From: Profftia sp020342455
Lineage (GTDB): Bacteria > Pseudomonadota > Gammaproteobacteria > Enterobacterales > Enterobacteriaceae
Assembly (NCBI RefSeq): GCF_020342455.1
Contig: NZ_CP080506.1
Span: 1-64,000, forward strand
Direction: 5' to 3'
Length of the DNA stretch: 64,000 bases
Shown: positions 44,820-56,313 of the stretch, in pieces
Layout of the letters: the number at the start of each line of letters is the position of its first letter
Numbering within the stretch: the first letter of the stretch is position 1
Notes under the pieces: generated by a model
What the model saw: only the letters and a program-made list of their open reading frames with translations
Told to the model about the DNA's origin: nothing
The model's database searches: none
Translations under genes and position numbers: made by a program

Positions 44820-44854
44820 ATAGTATTGCTTTCTCTAGGAGAAAGCAATACTAT
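44820..44854. repeat. Perfect 16-bp inverted repeat, 3-base loop
   Basis: Arms 44820-44835 and 44839-44854 (ATAGTATTGCTTTCTC and complement) are exact around TAG. Five G-C pairs make it more stable than the local background. It is followed by TTATATT and stands about 850 bases from dinF. Its form suggests a terminator whose gene has disappeared. Confidence 0.75.
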
Positions 44855-47696
44855 TTATATTAGTAATATTTATTTACCCTTATATAATGAATATATAATC
44901 TTGTGTGGATTACCTAAAAATTAATTTAAAATAACTAATTACTAGATTTATACACAAACTAAATTAAATACAATTAATTAGATACTTTATATCTTATCAA
45001 TATATAATATTATATATTGTGCTTACGTTAATTGAATTTTAAGGATAACGAATACTAAAAATGTTTAGAATTATTTCTTAAATATTAGTTAGGATGTAAG
45101 ATTAATATAGAACTGGAAAATAAAGTTATATTTTAATATAAGTAAAGATTAATTAATTAACTTAATGAACTACAAAAGATAAAATAAATGCATAAAAATA
45201 ACGCTATGGTAATTAATCTTAAAGCTAATCTTCAATTAAATAGACATTGATATTATAGTAATAAGGTATAAAATATTTACTCTATAATTACAATATTATA
45301 GTTCAAGATATAGTTTATAAACTAATAGATATTTAAGACTAAAATATTCTTTATAAAGAATTATATACACATTATTTACAATCAAATTCAGTATTTATTT
45401 AAAGTAAATAAATTTTTATTCAATCATTAGAAAAATATTGATACTGTATTTTCAATTTATTTAAAGTTTTTTAGATCTTAATGCAAATAAAAAAATTAAT
45501 TTAAAATATAAGTAATATAATAAATTTAGAAAAATAAAATTGTTGCTACTGTGTATTATAAAATAACTATAGGAAATAATATAATATTAATAATTAATTA
45601 ATAAAATATTTAATTTTATAGGATTGCAAATGTTATTTATTCTTTTTTATATAAAAAAACTAAAAGAAGATTAATAATCTCATATTAAATATTTAATTAA
45701 AAAATAAGTTATGATGCATACCAAGGTTAGTATGTTACTTTACTATTTAAAACTATCTTATATTCTAGCAGTAATACTTTTATTTTATATTTTAATTCAA
45801 TAACCTCCTTATAAAAGTATAAGAGTAAGCTATACCTCTAAATAGACTAATAACATATCAAGTATAGAAGGTTATTCTATAGTTATATCATAATAATAAG
45901 TTAGAACACTTATAAATATCAATATTATTACTATTAACTTTTATATATACTTAAAGCAATTAATTATATATTATATTTTTCTGCAAATAGTGACTTTGAT
46001 TAGTATAAAATTTTTTATATTTTTCACTAAAAAGACATGTTATCTTTAGATATATACTAAAAAATTTTAATAATATTAATATATACCCCTAATAATTATA
46101 CTCTTTTAAGAGTTACGAAAAATTAATCATCATATAAATAGTGATATAGTATTGAAAAATATTTTTTATTATAAAAATATAAAACAATTAAGTGCCATTT
46201 GATATACTAGATTACAATACCATTAGTTTAATAACTAATATATAGAATTTGTATCTATAAAATATTCAATAATTTGATATTATATTGACTATATCAGTCA
46301 ATGACCCCTTTTTTATAAAAGAATAGTAAAAAATATTCTGTTGATTTACTAAATTAATATACTTTTTATTTTAAAAGTATATTAATAACATTAAGATATT
46401 TAACATCCTTAATTAGTTATATAATAGGTATAATAAAATTATATAAAATAATATATTATTTAGCTGAACAATAATTTTTATTTTTAGAGGTTATCTATAA
46501 AATATATTATATTTGTACTATTTGTACTTATTTTTTCTACAAAAAAAAATACATTCTACCTGAATATATTAGATTGTAGATAAAGTAAAGTTATAAAATC
46601 TGAATTTATAAAAAAATTTATATTATTAACATGATATGAATTATATTCTCTTTAATTAGAAATAAAAACATCCTATTTAATTAAATATTATTTACTTATT
46701 ATAAACAATGTTTAATTTAGTGTCTGTTTAATAAAACTAAATTTACAGTATTCTAATACTAATAATTTATAATTATTTTTATGGATACATCTACCATTAC
46801 TAATAAATTAATTATTAAATAATATATGACTTTTATTAAAATTTTATAAATAAATTAGAATGAGATAAAATATCATATAATTATTTTTAATAACATTATA
46901 GATATAATCAGGTATCTTTATTATACAAAGAAAGAGTATTAATTTTATTAAATTCTGTAAATATTGGGATGATTATATTTAATAATACAACTTAAAAAGT
47001 ATTTATTAGAATTCTATATATCATAATATTATATAAAATATATGAATTAGTACAAAACTATTGCTAATTATCTTCATTAAAAGAACAATTTCTTTTTAAG
47101 AAAAATTACTATTGATCACCTTTCTATAGAAATATTTCATTGTGAATAAATATGATAGAATCAGTGATTGGATAAACACTTAATACATAAATAGATAATT
47201 ATAATTAATTAATACCTTATTCTAAGGTATTAGAACTTAATTGTATTATATAATATTAAACTAACAATTACATTAAGTAATTAATATCCTGAACTATAGA
47301 ATATACATAATAATATTTGATGTTTTTGAAAAGTATATTTAATACAAATCTTGCATACTAGAAAAACAAAAAGTATAATACTTTAAGTATTCATTTTGAA
47401 TACTAATAGTTAAGTACTATACGTTTATTCCACAATAAAACTGAACTTTATAAACGAAACGACGGATTAGTTATCTAAAAATATTTATGTAATATCATTA
47501 AATATATTGTAGCTTACAGAGCGTTATAATATCACTTATAGGTTTTTGTAAACTATAAAAAATATTTTTTTAGTTTATTATTCTAACTATCATTATATAT
47601 AATTGTTAATTATAAACAGATCTTAGGGTAACCAGTCTAATCAGGTAAATATATTATTATAATTTTAAATATTTTTTGAGAGATCACAAATACAAT

Positions 47697-49757
47697 ATGT
47701 CTTCAGTAAGATCATTAAAAATAGCAAAAAGAATTTTAGTAACATGTGCACTTCCTTATGCCAATGGGCCAATACATCTTGGGCATATGCTTGAACATAT
47801 CCAGGCAGATATATGGGTCCGTTTTCAACGCATGCTAGGAAACGAGGTATACTTTATCTGTGCAGATGATGCACATGGCACCCCGGTTATGCTAAAAGCA
47901 CAACAATTAGGTCTTAAGCCTGAAGATATGATCAGAACTATAAATCAGGAACATAAAAACGATTTCTCTAAATTTTATATTAGTTACGATAATTATTACA
48001 CTACACATAGCGAGGAAAATCGTATACTATCTAATTTAATTTATAACCGCCTCAAAAAGAATTTCTTCATAAAACAACACACTATTTCTCAGCCTTACGA
48101 TATAGAAAAAAATATATTTCTACCAGATAGGTTTATTATAGGTATATGCCCAGTATGTAAATCACCTGCTCAATACGGTGATAACTGTGAATTATGTGGT
48201 GCAACCTATAAATCAAGTGAATTACTTAATCCTAAATCAGTATTATCTGGAGCTAAACCCGTAATGCGTAAATCAAAACATTTCTTTTTTGACCTACCTT
48301 CATGTAATGAAATGCTTCAAGCTTGGACTTATTCTGGTGTACTAAATAAACAAGTTGCAAATAAAATGCAAGAATGGTTTAAATCTGGCTTAAAAGAGTG
48401 GGACATCACAAGAGATGCACCATATTTTGGTTTCGAAATTCCTAACACTCCAGGTAAATATTTTTATGTATGGATGGATGCTCCTATTGGTTATATGAGT
48501 ACTTTTCAGAATTTATGTAATAAACGCAAAGATCTAAATTTTGACGAATTCTGGAAAAAAAATTCTTCTACAAGTTTATATCATTTTATAGGTAAAGATA
48601 TTACATATTTCCATAGTTTATTTTGGCCAGCTATACTAGAATGTAGTAATTTTCGTAAACCTAGTAACATCTTTGTACATGGACATATAACTATAAATGG
48701 TAAGAAAATGTCTAAATCTCAGGGTACATTTGTAAAAGCTAGTACTTATTTAAAGTATTTAGATCCAGAATGTTTACGTTACTATTATGCGGCTAAATTA
48801 TCGTCTAATATAGACGATATTGATATTAATATCAAAGATTTTGTGCATAGAGTAAATTCTGATATCGTAAATAAAGTAGTTAATATTGCTTCTCGTACTG
48901 TCGGTTTTATAAGTAAATATTTTAATAATACACTTTCTAAGGATCTAGCTAACCCCGTCTTATATCAAACATTTATTAATTCTTCGGATAAAATAGCTCA
49001 TGCATACGAAACCCGTGAATCTGGAAGAGCAATGCGTGAAATTATGGCATTAGCAAATCTAGCAAACAAATACATTAATGAACAAGCACCATGGATTTTA
49101 GTAAAAAATAAAGACCGGTATAATAATTTACAAGCAATTTGCTCAATGGGAATTAATTTATTTCGCGTACTGATGACTTATCTTAAACCAGTCATGCCTT
49201 TATTAAGTAAACGTGCTGAATACTTTTTAAATACTAAGCTAACTTGGAATAATATTTCTCATAATTTACTGGGAAAGCAAATAAACAATTTTGAAATATT
49301 ATTTAATCGTATTAAATTATCTACAGTCATAGAAATGATTGAAGATAGTAAATCATTTACTAAAATTACTAAATCTCCTACTTTAAAATTAGATACTAAT
49401 CCTACAGTAAATATTCCCATCAAAGATACTATCATATTTGATGATTTTATTAAACTCGACATACGCATCGCTGAAATAAAGAATGTAGAGTTTGTAGAAG
49501 GTTCTGATAATCTATTGAGATTAACAGTAGATTTAGGTAATGAAACTCGTCAAATATTCTCAAGAATTCGTTCTGCATATCCGGAACCAAATTTATTAAT
49601 TGGTCGTTTAACTGTAATAATAGTAAACTTAGCTCCGCGTAAGATGAGATTTGGTATTTCTGAAGGTATGATGATCACTGCAATGGGTTTGAATGAAAAA
49701 GATATATTCTTACTAAGTCCTGATTATGGTGCACAAAGCGGTAATCAGGTAAAATAA
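47697..49757 (+). CDS. metG: Methionine--tRNA ligase
   Basis: Charges initiator and elongator tRNA-Met. The start is ATG 47697 (MSSVRSLKIAKRILVTCALPYANGP), with GAGAG upstream; the TTG at 47676 is an in-frame extension without family support. The 686 residues are the normal full form. The class I HIGH motif appears as HLGHMLEH near residue 25, the zinc knuckle as CPVCKS and CELCG (four Cys), and KMSKS as KKMSKSQG. The C-terminal tRNA-binding OB-fold (about residues 590-686, FVEGSDNLLRLTVDLG) is present, a domain that many reduced genomes lose. It stands alone, closed by a 27-bp hairpin. Confidence 0.97.
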   Translation: MSSVRSLKIAKRILVTCALPYANGPIHLGHMLEHIQADIWVRFQRMLGNEVYFICADDAHGTPVMLKAQQLGLKPEDMIRTINQEHKNDFSKFYISYDNYYTTHSEENRILSNLIYNRLKKNFFIKQHTISQPYDIEKNIFLPDRFIIGICPVCKSPAQYGDNCELCGATYKSSELLNPKSVLSGAKPVMRKSKHFFFDLPSCNEMLQAWTYSGVLNKQVANKMQEWFKSGLKEWDITRDAPYFGFEIPNTPGKYFYVWMDAPIGYMSTFQNLCNKRKDLNFDEFWKKNSSTSLYHFIGKDITYFHSLFWPAILECSNFRKPSNIFVHGHITINGKKMSKSQGTFVKASTYLKYLDPECLRYYYAAKLSSNIDDIDINIKDFVHRVNSDIVNKVVNIASRTVGFISKYFNNTLSKDLANPVLYQTFINSSDKIAHAYETRESGRAMREIMALANLANKYINEQAPWILVKNKDRYNNLQAICSMGINLFRVLMTYLKPVMPLLSKRAEYFLNTKLTWNNISHNLLGKQINNFEILFNRIKLSTVIEMIEDSKSFTKITKSPTLKLDTNPTVNIPIKDTIIFDDFIKLDIRIAEIKNVEFVEGSDNLLRLTVDLGNETRQIFSRIRSAYPEPNLLIGRLTVIIVNLAPRKMRFGISEGMMITAMGLNEKDIFLLSPDYGAQSGNQVK

Positions 49758-49811
49758 TTTGCTAAAATATTTAATATATTATCAGATAAATAAGATATTA
49801 CCTAGAAAGTA

Positions 49812-49867
49812 ATATTCTATAAAAAATTATATTAATAACCTTATTAATATAATTTTTTATAGAATAT
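49812..49867 (+). terminator. 27-bp perfect hairpin downstream of metG
   Basis: Arms 49812-49838 and 49841-49867 are exact over 27 bp around CC, beginning 55 bases after the metG stop. The left arm contains an A6 run and the right arm a T6 run, so the right arm itself could act as the U-tract of a terminator read on either strand. Confidence 0.6.
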
Positions 49868-50320
49868 ATAAGAAAAGTTATTTTTGATTATTGTATAATT
49901 TATAGATGTATTTTATATAAAGGAAGTACATCCTATACTATTAAAATTATACTTAATATACTGATAAATTATGTTTTATTTAGTATATGATATTATCAAT
50001 ATAAATAATTATTTATCTTAAGATAAGATCTTTTAATGTTTTATTAAAAATTAAAAGTTCGTCAAAATAAAATTTTTTAACAACATTAAAATATTATATT
50101 ATGATCACATCATATCATATCTAAAGAAATTGATATCTAGATACCGTTAAAGTTTATGCGAATAACCACTCAAATTATTAATTTATTTATCCCTTTACTT
50201 TAATATCACTATCAACTAAAAAACTTTTATCAAACTTTAATATCACTTATAATTTTATATTATATTTACCTCTTTCTACGAGTCTAATTAATAAAATTAC
50301 TTCAAAAAAACAAGAAACTT

Positions 50321-50366
50321 CACTTTTAATACAATATTAATATTCATTATTATTGTATTAAAAGTG
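50321..50366. repeat. Perfect 16-bp inverted repeat, 14-base loop
   Basis: Arms 50321-50336 and 50351-50366 (CACTTTTAATACAATA and complement) are exact. It lies about 240 bases upstream of cycA. The TTTTAAT within the arms gives it terminator-like character on either strand. Its gene, if any, is gone. Confidence 0.65.
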
Positions 50367-50603
50367 TTAATTAATACTTTGTTAGTTAAATTATACATTT
50401 AATAATTTTTAATTATATTTTATTGATCCTTAAGTATATATCTGTAATTTAATATTACAAAATTACTTAAATTTCTCTGTAAAATATTTAGATTTTTTAT
50501 TTTATATTTAGAGATTATTTTGATTATAAAATACATTGAAGATTTCATATAATTATATCATTAAAATTACATAAATGCACTATATAATAAGGAATCGATA
50601 CTA

Positions 50604-51992
50604 ATGATAGATAAGATAAAGATAGAATCTTTGAGCCCTATAAAACATAAAGAGCATCTACGTCGTAATCTTACAAATCGTCATATTCAGTTTATTGCTA
50701 TAGGAGGTGCTGTCGGTACGGGATTATTTATGGGATCAGGAAAAACAATAAGTTTAACAGGTCCGTCTATTATTTTAGTATATATAATTATTGGTTTTAT
50801 ATTATTTTTTGTTATGCGTGCAATGGGTGAATTGTTTTTATCTAATACAGAATACACATCATTTAGTGATTTTGCTTCTGACTTACTAGGACCGTGTGCA
50901 GGGTATATGACTAGTTGGACATACTGGTTTTGCTGGATAATTACTGGTATTGCTGATGTTATTGCAATAACATCCTATACGCAATTTTGGTTTCCTGGCG
51001 TATCTAAATGGATTATATCTCTTACTATAATTATATTTTTACTAGGATTAAATCTTATAACAGTAAAGATATTTGGTGAAATAGAATTTTGGTTTTCTAT
51101 GATTAAGGTTGTAGCTATTTTAACATTAATTTTTATAGGTTTAGGTATGGTATTTATACACTATGAATTACCAAACGGTAATATAGCTTCATTTAGTAAC
51201 TTATGGAACTATGGTGGTTGGTTTCCTAAAGGTATTAGTGGATTCTTTGCTGGTTTTCAGAATGCAGTATTTGCTTTTGTAGGGATAGAATTAATAGGAG
51301 CTACTACTGCAGAAACTAAAGATCCCAAAAAATCTCTACCCAAAGCAATTAATTCAATGCAGATTAGAATAATTATTTTCTATGTCTTCTCATTAATTAT
51401 GATTATGTCAGTAACACCATGGGTTACTATAACCCCAGATAAAAGTCCTTTTGTTGAATTATTTACTCTAGCTGGATTACCTGAAGCAGCAAGTATTATT
51501 AATTTTGTAGTACTTACTTCTGCAGCATCATCAGCGAACAGCGGATTATTTTCAACTAGTCGCATACTTTATAGTTTGGCTCAAAATAGGTTAGCACCAA
51601 AGATTTTTGTATTACTATCTAAACGTGCTATTCCATTTTCAGGTTTAACTTTTTCCTGTATTTGTCTTATCACTGGCACAGTAATGATCTATATCATTCC
51701 TAATATATTAACCGTATTTACTATAATTACCACAATTTCAGCAATTTTATTCATGTTTATCTGGTCTATGATTCTATGTTCTTATATTGCTTACCGCAAG
51801 CAGCGCCCTTACTTACATAAGATATCTATCTACAAAATGCCATTTGGACAAACTATGTGCTTAATATGTTTAGCTTTTTTTGTTTTTATACTTATATTAC
51901 TAACTCTAAAAACAGATACTTGTACAGCGCTATTTTTTACACCTATATGGTTTATAATTTTAGGATTAGGTTGGATATTGATCCATAAATAG
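50604..51992 (+). CDS. cycA: D-serine/D-alanine/glycine transporter CycA
   Basis: A proton-coupled amino acid importer of the APC family in the inner membrane with 12 predicted membrane segments in 462 residues. It follows E. coli CycA nearly without gaps: LRRNLTNRHIQFIAIGGAVG and GTGLFMGSGKTISLTGPSII at the start, SFSDFASDLLGP, WTYWFCWIITGIADV, FVGIELIGATTAETKDPKKSLP, VLTSAASSANSGLFSTSRIL, and YRKQRPYLHKISIYKMP near the end. The ribosome site AAGGA lies 10 bases before the ATG. Glycine or alanine import in a symbiont is plausible, since such cells often draw non-essential amino acids from the host. The C-terminus is only slightly shortened. Confidence 0.95.
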   Translation: MIDKIKIESLSPIKHKEHLRRNLTNRHIQFIAIGGAVGTGLFMGSGKTISLTGPSIILVYIIIGFILFFVMRAMGELFLSNTEYTSFSDFASDLLGPCAGYMTSWTYWFCWIITGIADVIAITSYTQFWFPGVSKWIISLTIIIFLLGLNLITVKIFGEIEFWFSMIKVVAILTLIFIGLGMVFIHYELPNGNIASFSNLWNYGGWFPKGISGFFAGFQNAVFAFVGIELIGATTAETKDPKKSLPKAINSMQIRIIIFYVFSLIMIMSVTPWVTITPDKSPFVELFTLAGLPEAASIINFVVLTSAASSANSGLFSTSRILYSLAQNRLAPKIFVLLSKRAIPFSGLTFSCICLITGTVMIYIIPNILTVFTIITTISAILFMFIWSMILCSYIAYRKQRPYLHKISIYKMPFGQTMCLICLAFFVFILILLTLKTDTCTALFFTPIWFIILGLGWILIHK

Positions 51993-52969
51993 AGAAGTGC
52001 ATAACTTATAATATATATACATTATAATAATTCATTTACTTATTATTAATCATATTATTAATATAAATTAAACATTATAACTAATAATAAAAAAGTTTTA
52101 AGAATTATTATAAATAAAATATACTAGTAACAACTATCTAATTAGAATATCAGAATACGAATTTTATTTCCATAAATAATAAAATATTTATTAAAAGTAA
52201 TATACATAAAAAAACAATCATTTAGATAAAATACATAGTCTATATTTTTACTTACTTTTAAATATTATAATATTATATGAACATTTATTATATTTACTTA
52301 ATTATTAATTATGTATACTAAAAAATTTATTTCAATAAAAATACTTATTTTAGTATTATTAACAAGTTGGATAATGCAATATTATATATTGCCCTTATGA
52401 ATTAGTTGTAATGACATTACAAACTAAATTATACTTTCAAAAGTCAATATTTTAATAAAAAAGTAAAATATACCTATTATCATATCACGATAAATAAATT
52501 ATCTTTTAATCATATTACTTACATATTCTGTTTAATAACATATATTATAATTAAGTAATATCTTAAAGATTAAATAATTAAATATTATATAAGTAAGAAT
52601 ATTTTAAGTAAATAAGAATAGATAAAATACTAACAATATATATTAACTGTAATAAAGAATTTTAATATTTATAATATAGTACATATAGAAAGATATTTTT
52701 TATATAAGATGTTAACCTATAAAACTGCATATCTATATCTATATCTATATCTATATCTATATCTATAACATAGATAATAAACTTTATAATTCTACCAATA
52801 ATAACAATAATTAAAAATAAAATTCAAATATATTTATATTAATTATATTACATATATTTATTATACGATATTTATATAGAATACTAAAAAAGTTATAGTT
52901 TAGTTTTTTAATTTATTAAATACTATTTAATCTTAAACTTTAATAAAATGTTTTAAAACAAAATAAATC
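51993..52969. other. Gene-free AT-rich region with a microsatellite
   Basis: No gene recognised. It carries the ATCTAT tandem repeat at 52731-52766 and a 12-base palindrome (52949-52960) just beyond the lipA stop that is too short to call a terminator. Confidence 0.6.
52731..52766. repeat. Tandem repeat (ATCTAT)6
   Basis: Six exact copies of the hexamer ATCTAT run without interruption in the spacer between cycA and lipA. Such arrays arise by replication slippage and are expected to vary in copy number between isolates. No gene depends on it visibly. Confidence 0.95.
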
Positions 52970-53920
52970 TTATTTTACTTCAATTCCCTGGGCTTGTAAA
53001 TCAGCATGGTAAGAAGAACGGATAAAAGATCCAGCAGCAACATAATGGAAGCCCATAGATATAGCTTCTGCCTTAATTTCTTTAAATTCATTAGGACTCA
53101 TATAACGCTGTACTGGAAGATGATAACTACTTGGTTGTAAATATTGTCCAAGCGTTAACATACTAACACCATGATCTCGTAGATCACGAATCACTGATAT
53201 AATTTCTACATTAGTTTCACCTAAACCTACCATCAAGCCAGATTTTGTAGGAATATTTGGATTGGCATCTTTAAATTTTTTTAGTAATTTTAATGACAAG
53301 TAATAATTAGAACCCGGACGGATTTTACTATACATACGCGGAACGTTCTCGAGGTTGTGATTAAATACATCTGGTGGTGTTTTCGTTAAAATATCTAGAG
53401 CATGTTCTATACAACCTCGAAAATCTGGTACTAAAATTTCAATACATATATTTGTTTTTTTTGCACGTATTGCACTAATGCAATTAGCAAAATGCTGAGC
53501 ACCACCATCATGTAGATCATCACGATCAACAGAAGTAATAACTACATAATTCAGCTTCATATCAATAATTGTTTTTGCTAGTTTTCTTGGTTCATTAATA
53601 TCTGCTGGAGCAATCGGACGACCATGTGCTACATTACAAAATGGACATTTACGAGTACAAATAGTACCTAAAATCATAAAAGTAGCGGTACCCCGATTAA
53701 AACATTTAACTAAATTAGGACAAGATGCTTGTTCACAAATAGAATTTAGATTATTCTTACGCATTACTGCCTTAATATCTTTAATACAACGATCATCTCT
53801 TGGTAATTTAATTCTTATCCATTTAGGTTTAGATAGTAGTTGTTCTTTTTTTATATCTATAATTTTAAGAGGTATTTGATCTATCAAATCTGTAGAATAA
53901 TATTTTTTATCGTATTTCAT
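52970..53920 (-). CDS. lipA: Lipoyl synthase
   Basis: A radical SAM enzyme that inserts two sulphurs into octanoyl groups on lipoyl domains of the 2-oxoacid dehydrogenases and the glycine cleavage system. The 316 residues (321 in E. coli) hold both iron-sulphur sites: the auxiliary cluster ligands in ICEQASCPNLVKCF and the radical SAM CTRKCPFC. The C-terminal serine ligand appears in SFIRSSYHAD, and the core GLMVGLGET is intact. It follows lipB with only 8 bases between, tighter than E. coli, where ybeF intervenes. The two genes together make the octanoate-to-lipoate route. Confidence 0.97.
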   Translation of the reverse strand: MKYDKKYYSTDLIDQIPLKIIDIKKEQLLSKPKWIRIKLPRDDRCIKDIKAVMRKNNLNSICEQASCPNLVKCFNRGTATFMILGTICTRKCPFCNVAHGRPIAPADINEPRKLAKTIIDMKLNYVVITSVDRDDLHDGGAQHFANCISAIRAKKTNICIEILVPDFRGCIEHALDILTKTPPDVFNHNLENVPRMYSKIRPGSNYYLSLKLLKKFKDANPNIPTKSGLMVGLGETNVEIISVIRDLRDHGVSMLTLGQYLQPSSYHLPVQRYMSPNEFKEIKAEAISMGFHYVAAGSFIRSSYHADLQAQGIEVK

Positions 53921-53928
53921 AAAATATT

Positions 53929-54588
53929 TTACTCATAATCCTGAGGATTCCAATTACATAATTCTAATTCTTTATATTTTAATATCTTCATTAATTGCAC
54001 TACTAGTACCGACCGTACTTTTTCAGGTTTAATATCTGGATTTATTGCACTAATCTGTGTCATTTTAATACCAGAATAACCACAAGGGTTAATATAACTA
54101 AAAGGACTTAAATCCATGGAAATATTTAACGCCATTCCATGGAATACACAACCTTTATGAATACGTAGACCTAAAGAACAAATTTTTTGTCCATCTACAT
54201 AAACACCAGGAGCGTAAGATCTAGTATAACCTTTAATAAAAAATTTACTAAGAGTATTTATAACAGTTTGCTCTATATAACAAATTAATTGACGAGCGCT
54301 AAACTTATGACGTTTTAAATCGATAAGCACGTACATAATTTGCTGTCCAGGTCCATGGTATGTAATTTGGCCTCCACGATCGCTACGTATAATGGGTATA
54401 TTTCCTTTGACTAATATATTCTCCTGTTTACCTGAATAACCCTGAGTAAATATAGGGTAATGTTGAACTAACCAAATCTCATCAAGAGTATTATCTGTAC
54501 GTCTATCCGTAAACTTATACATTGCCTGTGAGACAGGAATATATTCTTGTAATGATAATTGACGCAATAAGATTTTTTCTTGTTGCAA
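53929..54588 (-). CDS. lipB: Octanoyl-[ACP]:protein octanoyltransferase LipB
   Basis: Moves octanoate from acyl carrier protein to lipoyl domains, giving the substrate of LipA. The 219 residues contain SDRGGQITYHGPGQQIMYVL (about 75-95), the catalytic Lys in KICSLGLRIHKGCVFHG and the catalytic Cys in INPCGYSGIKMTQI. The apparent start is TTG (reading MQQEKILLRQL, matching E. coli MYQDKILVRQL), with an AAGGGG ribosome site 7 bases upstream. An ATG five bases before the TTG is out of frame by one base across a T4 run; one more T would put it in frame. The choice of TTG is therefore likely but not certain. Confidence 0.95.
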   Translation of the reverse strand: MQQEKILLRQLSLQEYIPVSQAMYKFTDRRTDNTLDEIWLVQHYPIFTQGYSGKQENILVKGNIPIIRSDRGGQITYHGPGQQIMYVLIDLKRHKFSARQLICYIEQTVINTLSKFFIKGYTRSYAPGVYVDGQKICSLGLRIHKGCVFHGMALNISMDLSPFSYINPCGYSGIKMTQISAINPDIKPEKVRSVLVVQLMKILKYKELELCNWNPQDYE

Positions 54589-55986
54589 AACATACCCCTT
54601 ATAAATTAATACAAATGAATATAATATTATTATAAATACTCTTATAGGAATACAAACTTATTTTATGATTATTATAAATATTTTATTTTAGGTATGATTC
54701 TATATATGATCTCTTATCTATACAATAGTCAGTATATTAAAACTAATCTTTAGTTATGGTATTAAAATGTGGATTACATTAACTAAATATAAAGTAACTT
54801 ATATATTAACTGAAATGATTGTGAATAATCTATAGTATATCTTCTATTATTATAGAAATTTATAGTAATGAAAATGTAACTAAACTTTCTATTTAATTTA
54901 AAAATAGTTATTTATAAACAATATTAATATCTCCTAATAAAACTAAGGTAATTTCTAATATTATTTAATTCTTTATACTACAATTTTTTATAAAAAATCA
55001 ACAATAGATAAATTTTAGAGATAAATAATCTATTTATAATTTAGATAATTATTAAATTATGTACTAATTACTTCTCAATTATTTTATATATTTGTACATA
55101 TCTAATATTATATAAGTATCTATAATATGTAAGAAATATAACATATTTATTATTCCTTAATATAGATACAAAAATATTTACTATATAAAATATATTTAAT
55201 AAATTATAATATTTAATGAGCCGGTATAATTCTATTAAGACTAAACCGTTAATTATTAATTATAAAGATTAATCTATGTATATTAATATTTATTAATGCT
55301 ATTATATTATTTATATAATAAAAATTTTTACTGTAATATAATATTATATTACCATTTTATAAAACAATATCTATTTATTGCTTACCCTTTTAAATATAGT
55401 AGGTAATTAATGTTCAATTTATTTTTTTATTAATATATTTTATATTTATTTTAATATCATAATTAAAAATTACATCTACTATTAAATTATTTAATTAATA
55501 AGAAACTTACACTAATAATAACTATGATTAACAGTAATTTATAATTAAAATTATAAGATAATTCTACTGATATATACTTATATATTGTTTAATACTTATT
55601 TAAAAGTACACTTAATACTAACTATTTATAATTAGTTAAATATAAAAATATAGTTCTTAACTATCTCTTGTATATCAAAAGTTAATTGAGAATTAAAGCT
55701 ATACATCAATTCTTGCTATATTTTCTAATAAAATAAAATTTATTAAATTAAATATAAATTTATGAGGTATACTATATATATAAATATATTACTTAATAAT
55801 AAGTAGCTATATAACTTAAGTTTTTAATATCACTATAAATAATTTACTTAATTAGAATTACTAAATTATAATTAATCTTTAAGTAACTAAAACAAGATAA
55901 ATAATCTAATAACTTTATTATTATAGATCTAGTTACTATCTGCATGATTTTTAAGTGTGATTAAATGTATTATTACATTGTAATAC

Positions 55987-56037
55987 AACACTATACGAAC
56001 AATGTATATACTACGGCTTCATTGTTCGTATAGTGTT
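55987..56037. repeat. Isolated 18-bp perfect inverted repeat
   Basis: Arms 55987-56004 and 56020-56037 (AACACTATACGAACAATG and complement) are exact around a 15-base loop with CGGC. It has six G-C pairs and is followed on the plus strand by TCTACC. The nearest intact gene (lipB start) is 1.4 kb away. It could be a fossil terminator or part of a small RNA. Confidence 0.75.
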
Positions 56038-56282
56038 TCTACCTGTTTAATACTAGTAGCCTAGATCACGTAATAGCTATAAAAAATAAATACCCTGAAT
56101 ACTCTGTTTTATGTTTTAGTTAATAATATATTAGAACATTTCTCTGAAATACTTCCAATACCTGACTTAATAATTTATATTAAACTGAAACTTAATATTA
56201 AATAAGTTAAAAAACATGAAAATTTTAACAATTACTTATTAAGTATAGTCCGTATATTTTCCCTAATATTAATACTGTTGTA

Positions 56283-56313
56283 ATACGTATGATTATACTA
56301 TAATCATACGTAT
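56283..56313. repeat. Perfect 13-bp inverted repeat, 5-base loop
   Basis: Arms 56283-56295 and 56301-56313 (ATACGTATGATTA and complement) enclose TACTA. It lies 245 bases from the 18-bp hairpin at 55987-56037 in gene-free DNA, and a TATATATTTTATAT stretch follows on the plus strand. Confidence 0.6.

Larger units (their letters stand above)
43971..47696. other. 3.7-kb gene-free AT-rich region
   Basis: No gene or readable pseudogene (lexA would be expected upstream of dinF in an E. coli-like order but was not seen). Structured elements are the overlapping hairpins at 44133-44211, the 16-bp hairpin at 44820-44854 and a 9-bp hairpin at 47211-47231. A full orphan Shine-Dalgarno TAAGGAGG on the minus strand lies at 45802-45809 with no credible start codon after it. 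Confidence 0.6.
49758..50603. other. Spacer between metG and cycA with two hairpins
   Basis: Contains the metG-proximal 27-bp hairpin (49812-49867) and a 16-bp hairpin (50321-50366). No gene or pseudogene recognised. A promoter for cycA must lie here but cannot be singled out. Confidence 0.6.

Noticed and set aside
52731..52766. Tandem repeats as a CRISPR array
   Set aside because: The units are contiguous 6-base repeats with no spacers and no cas genes.
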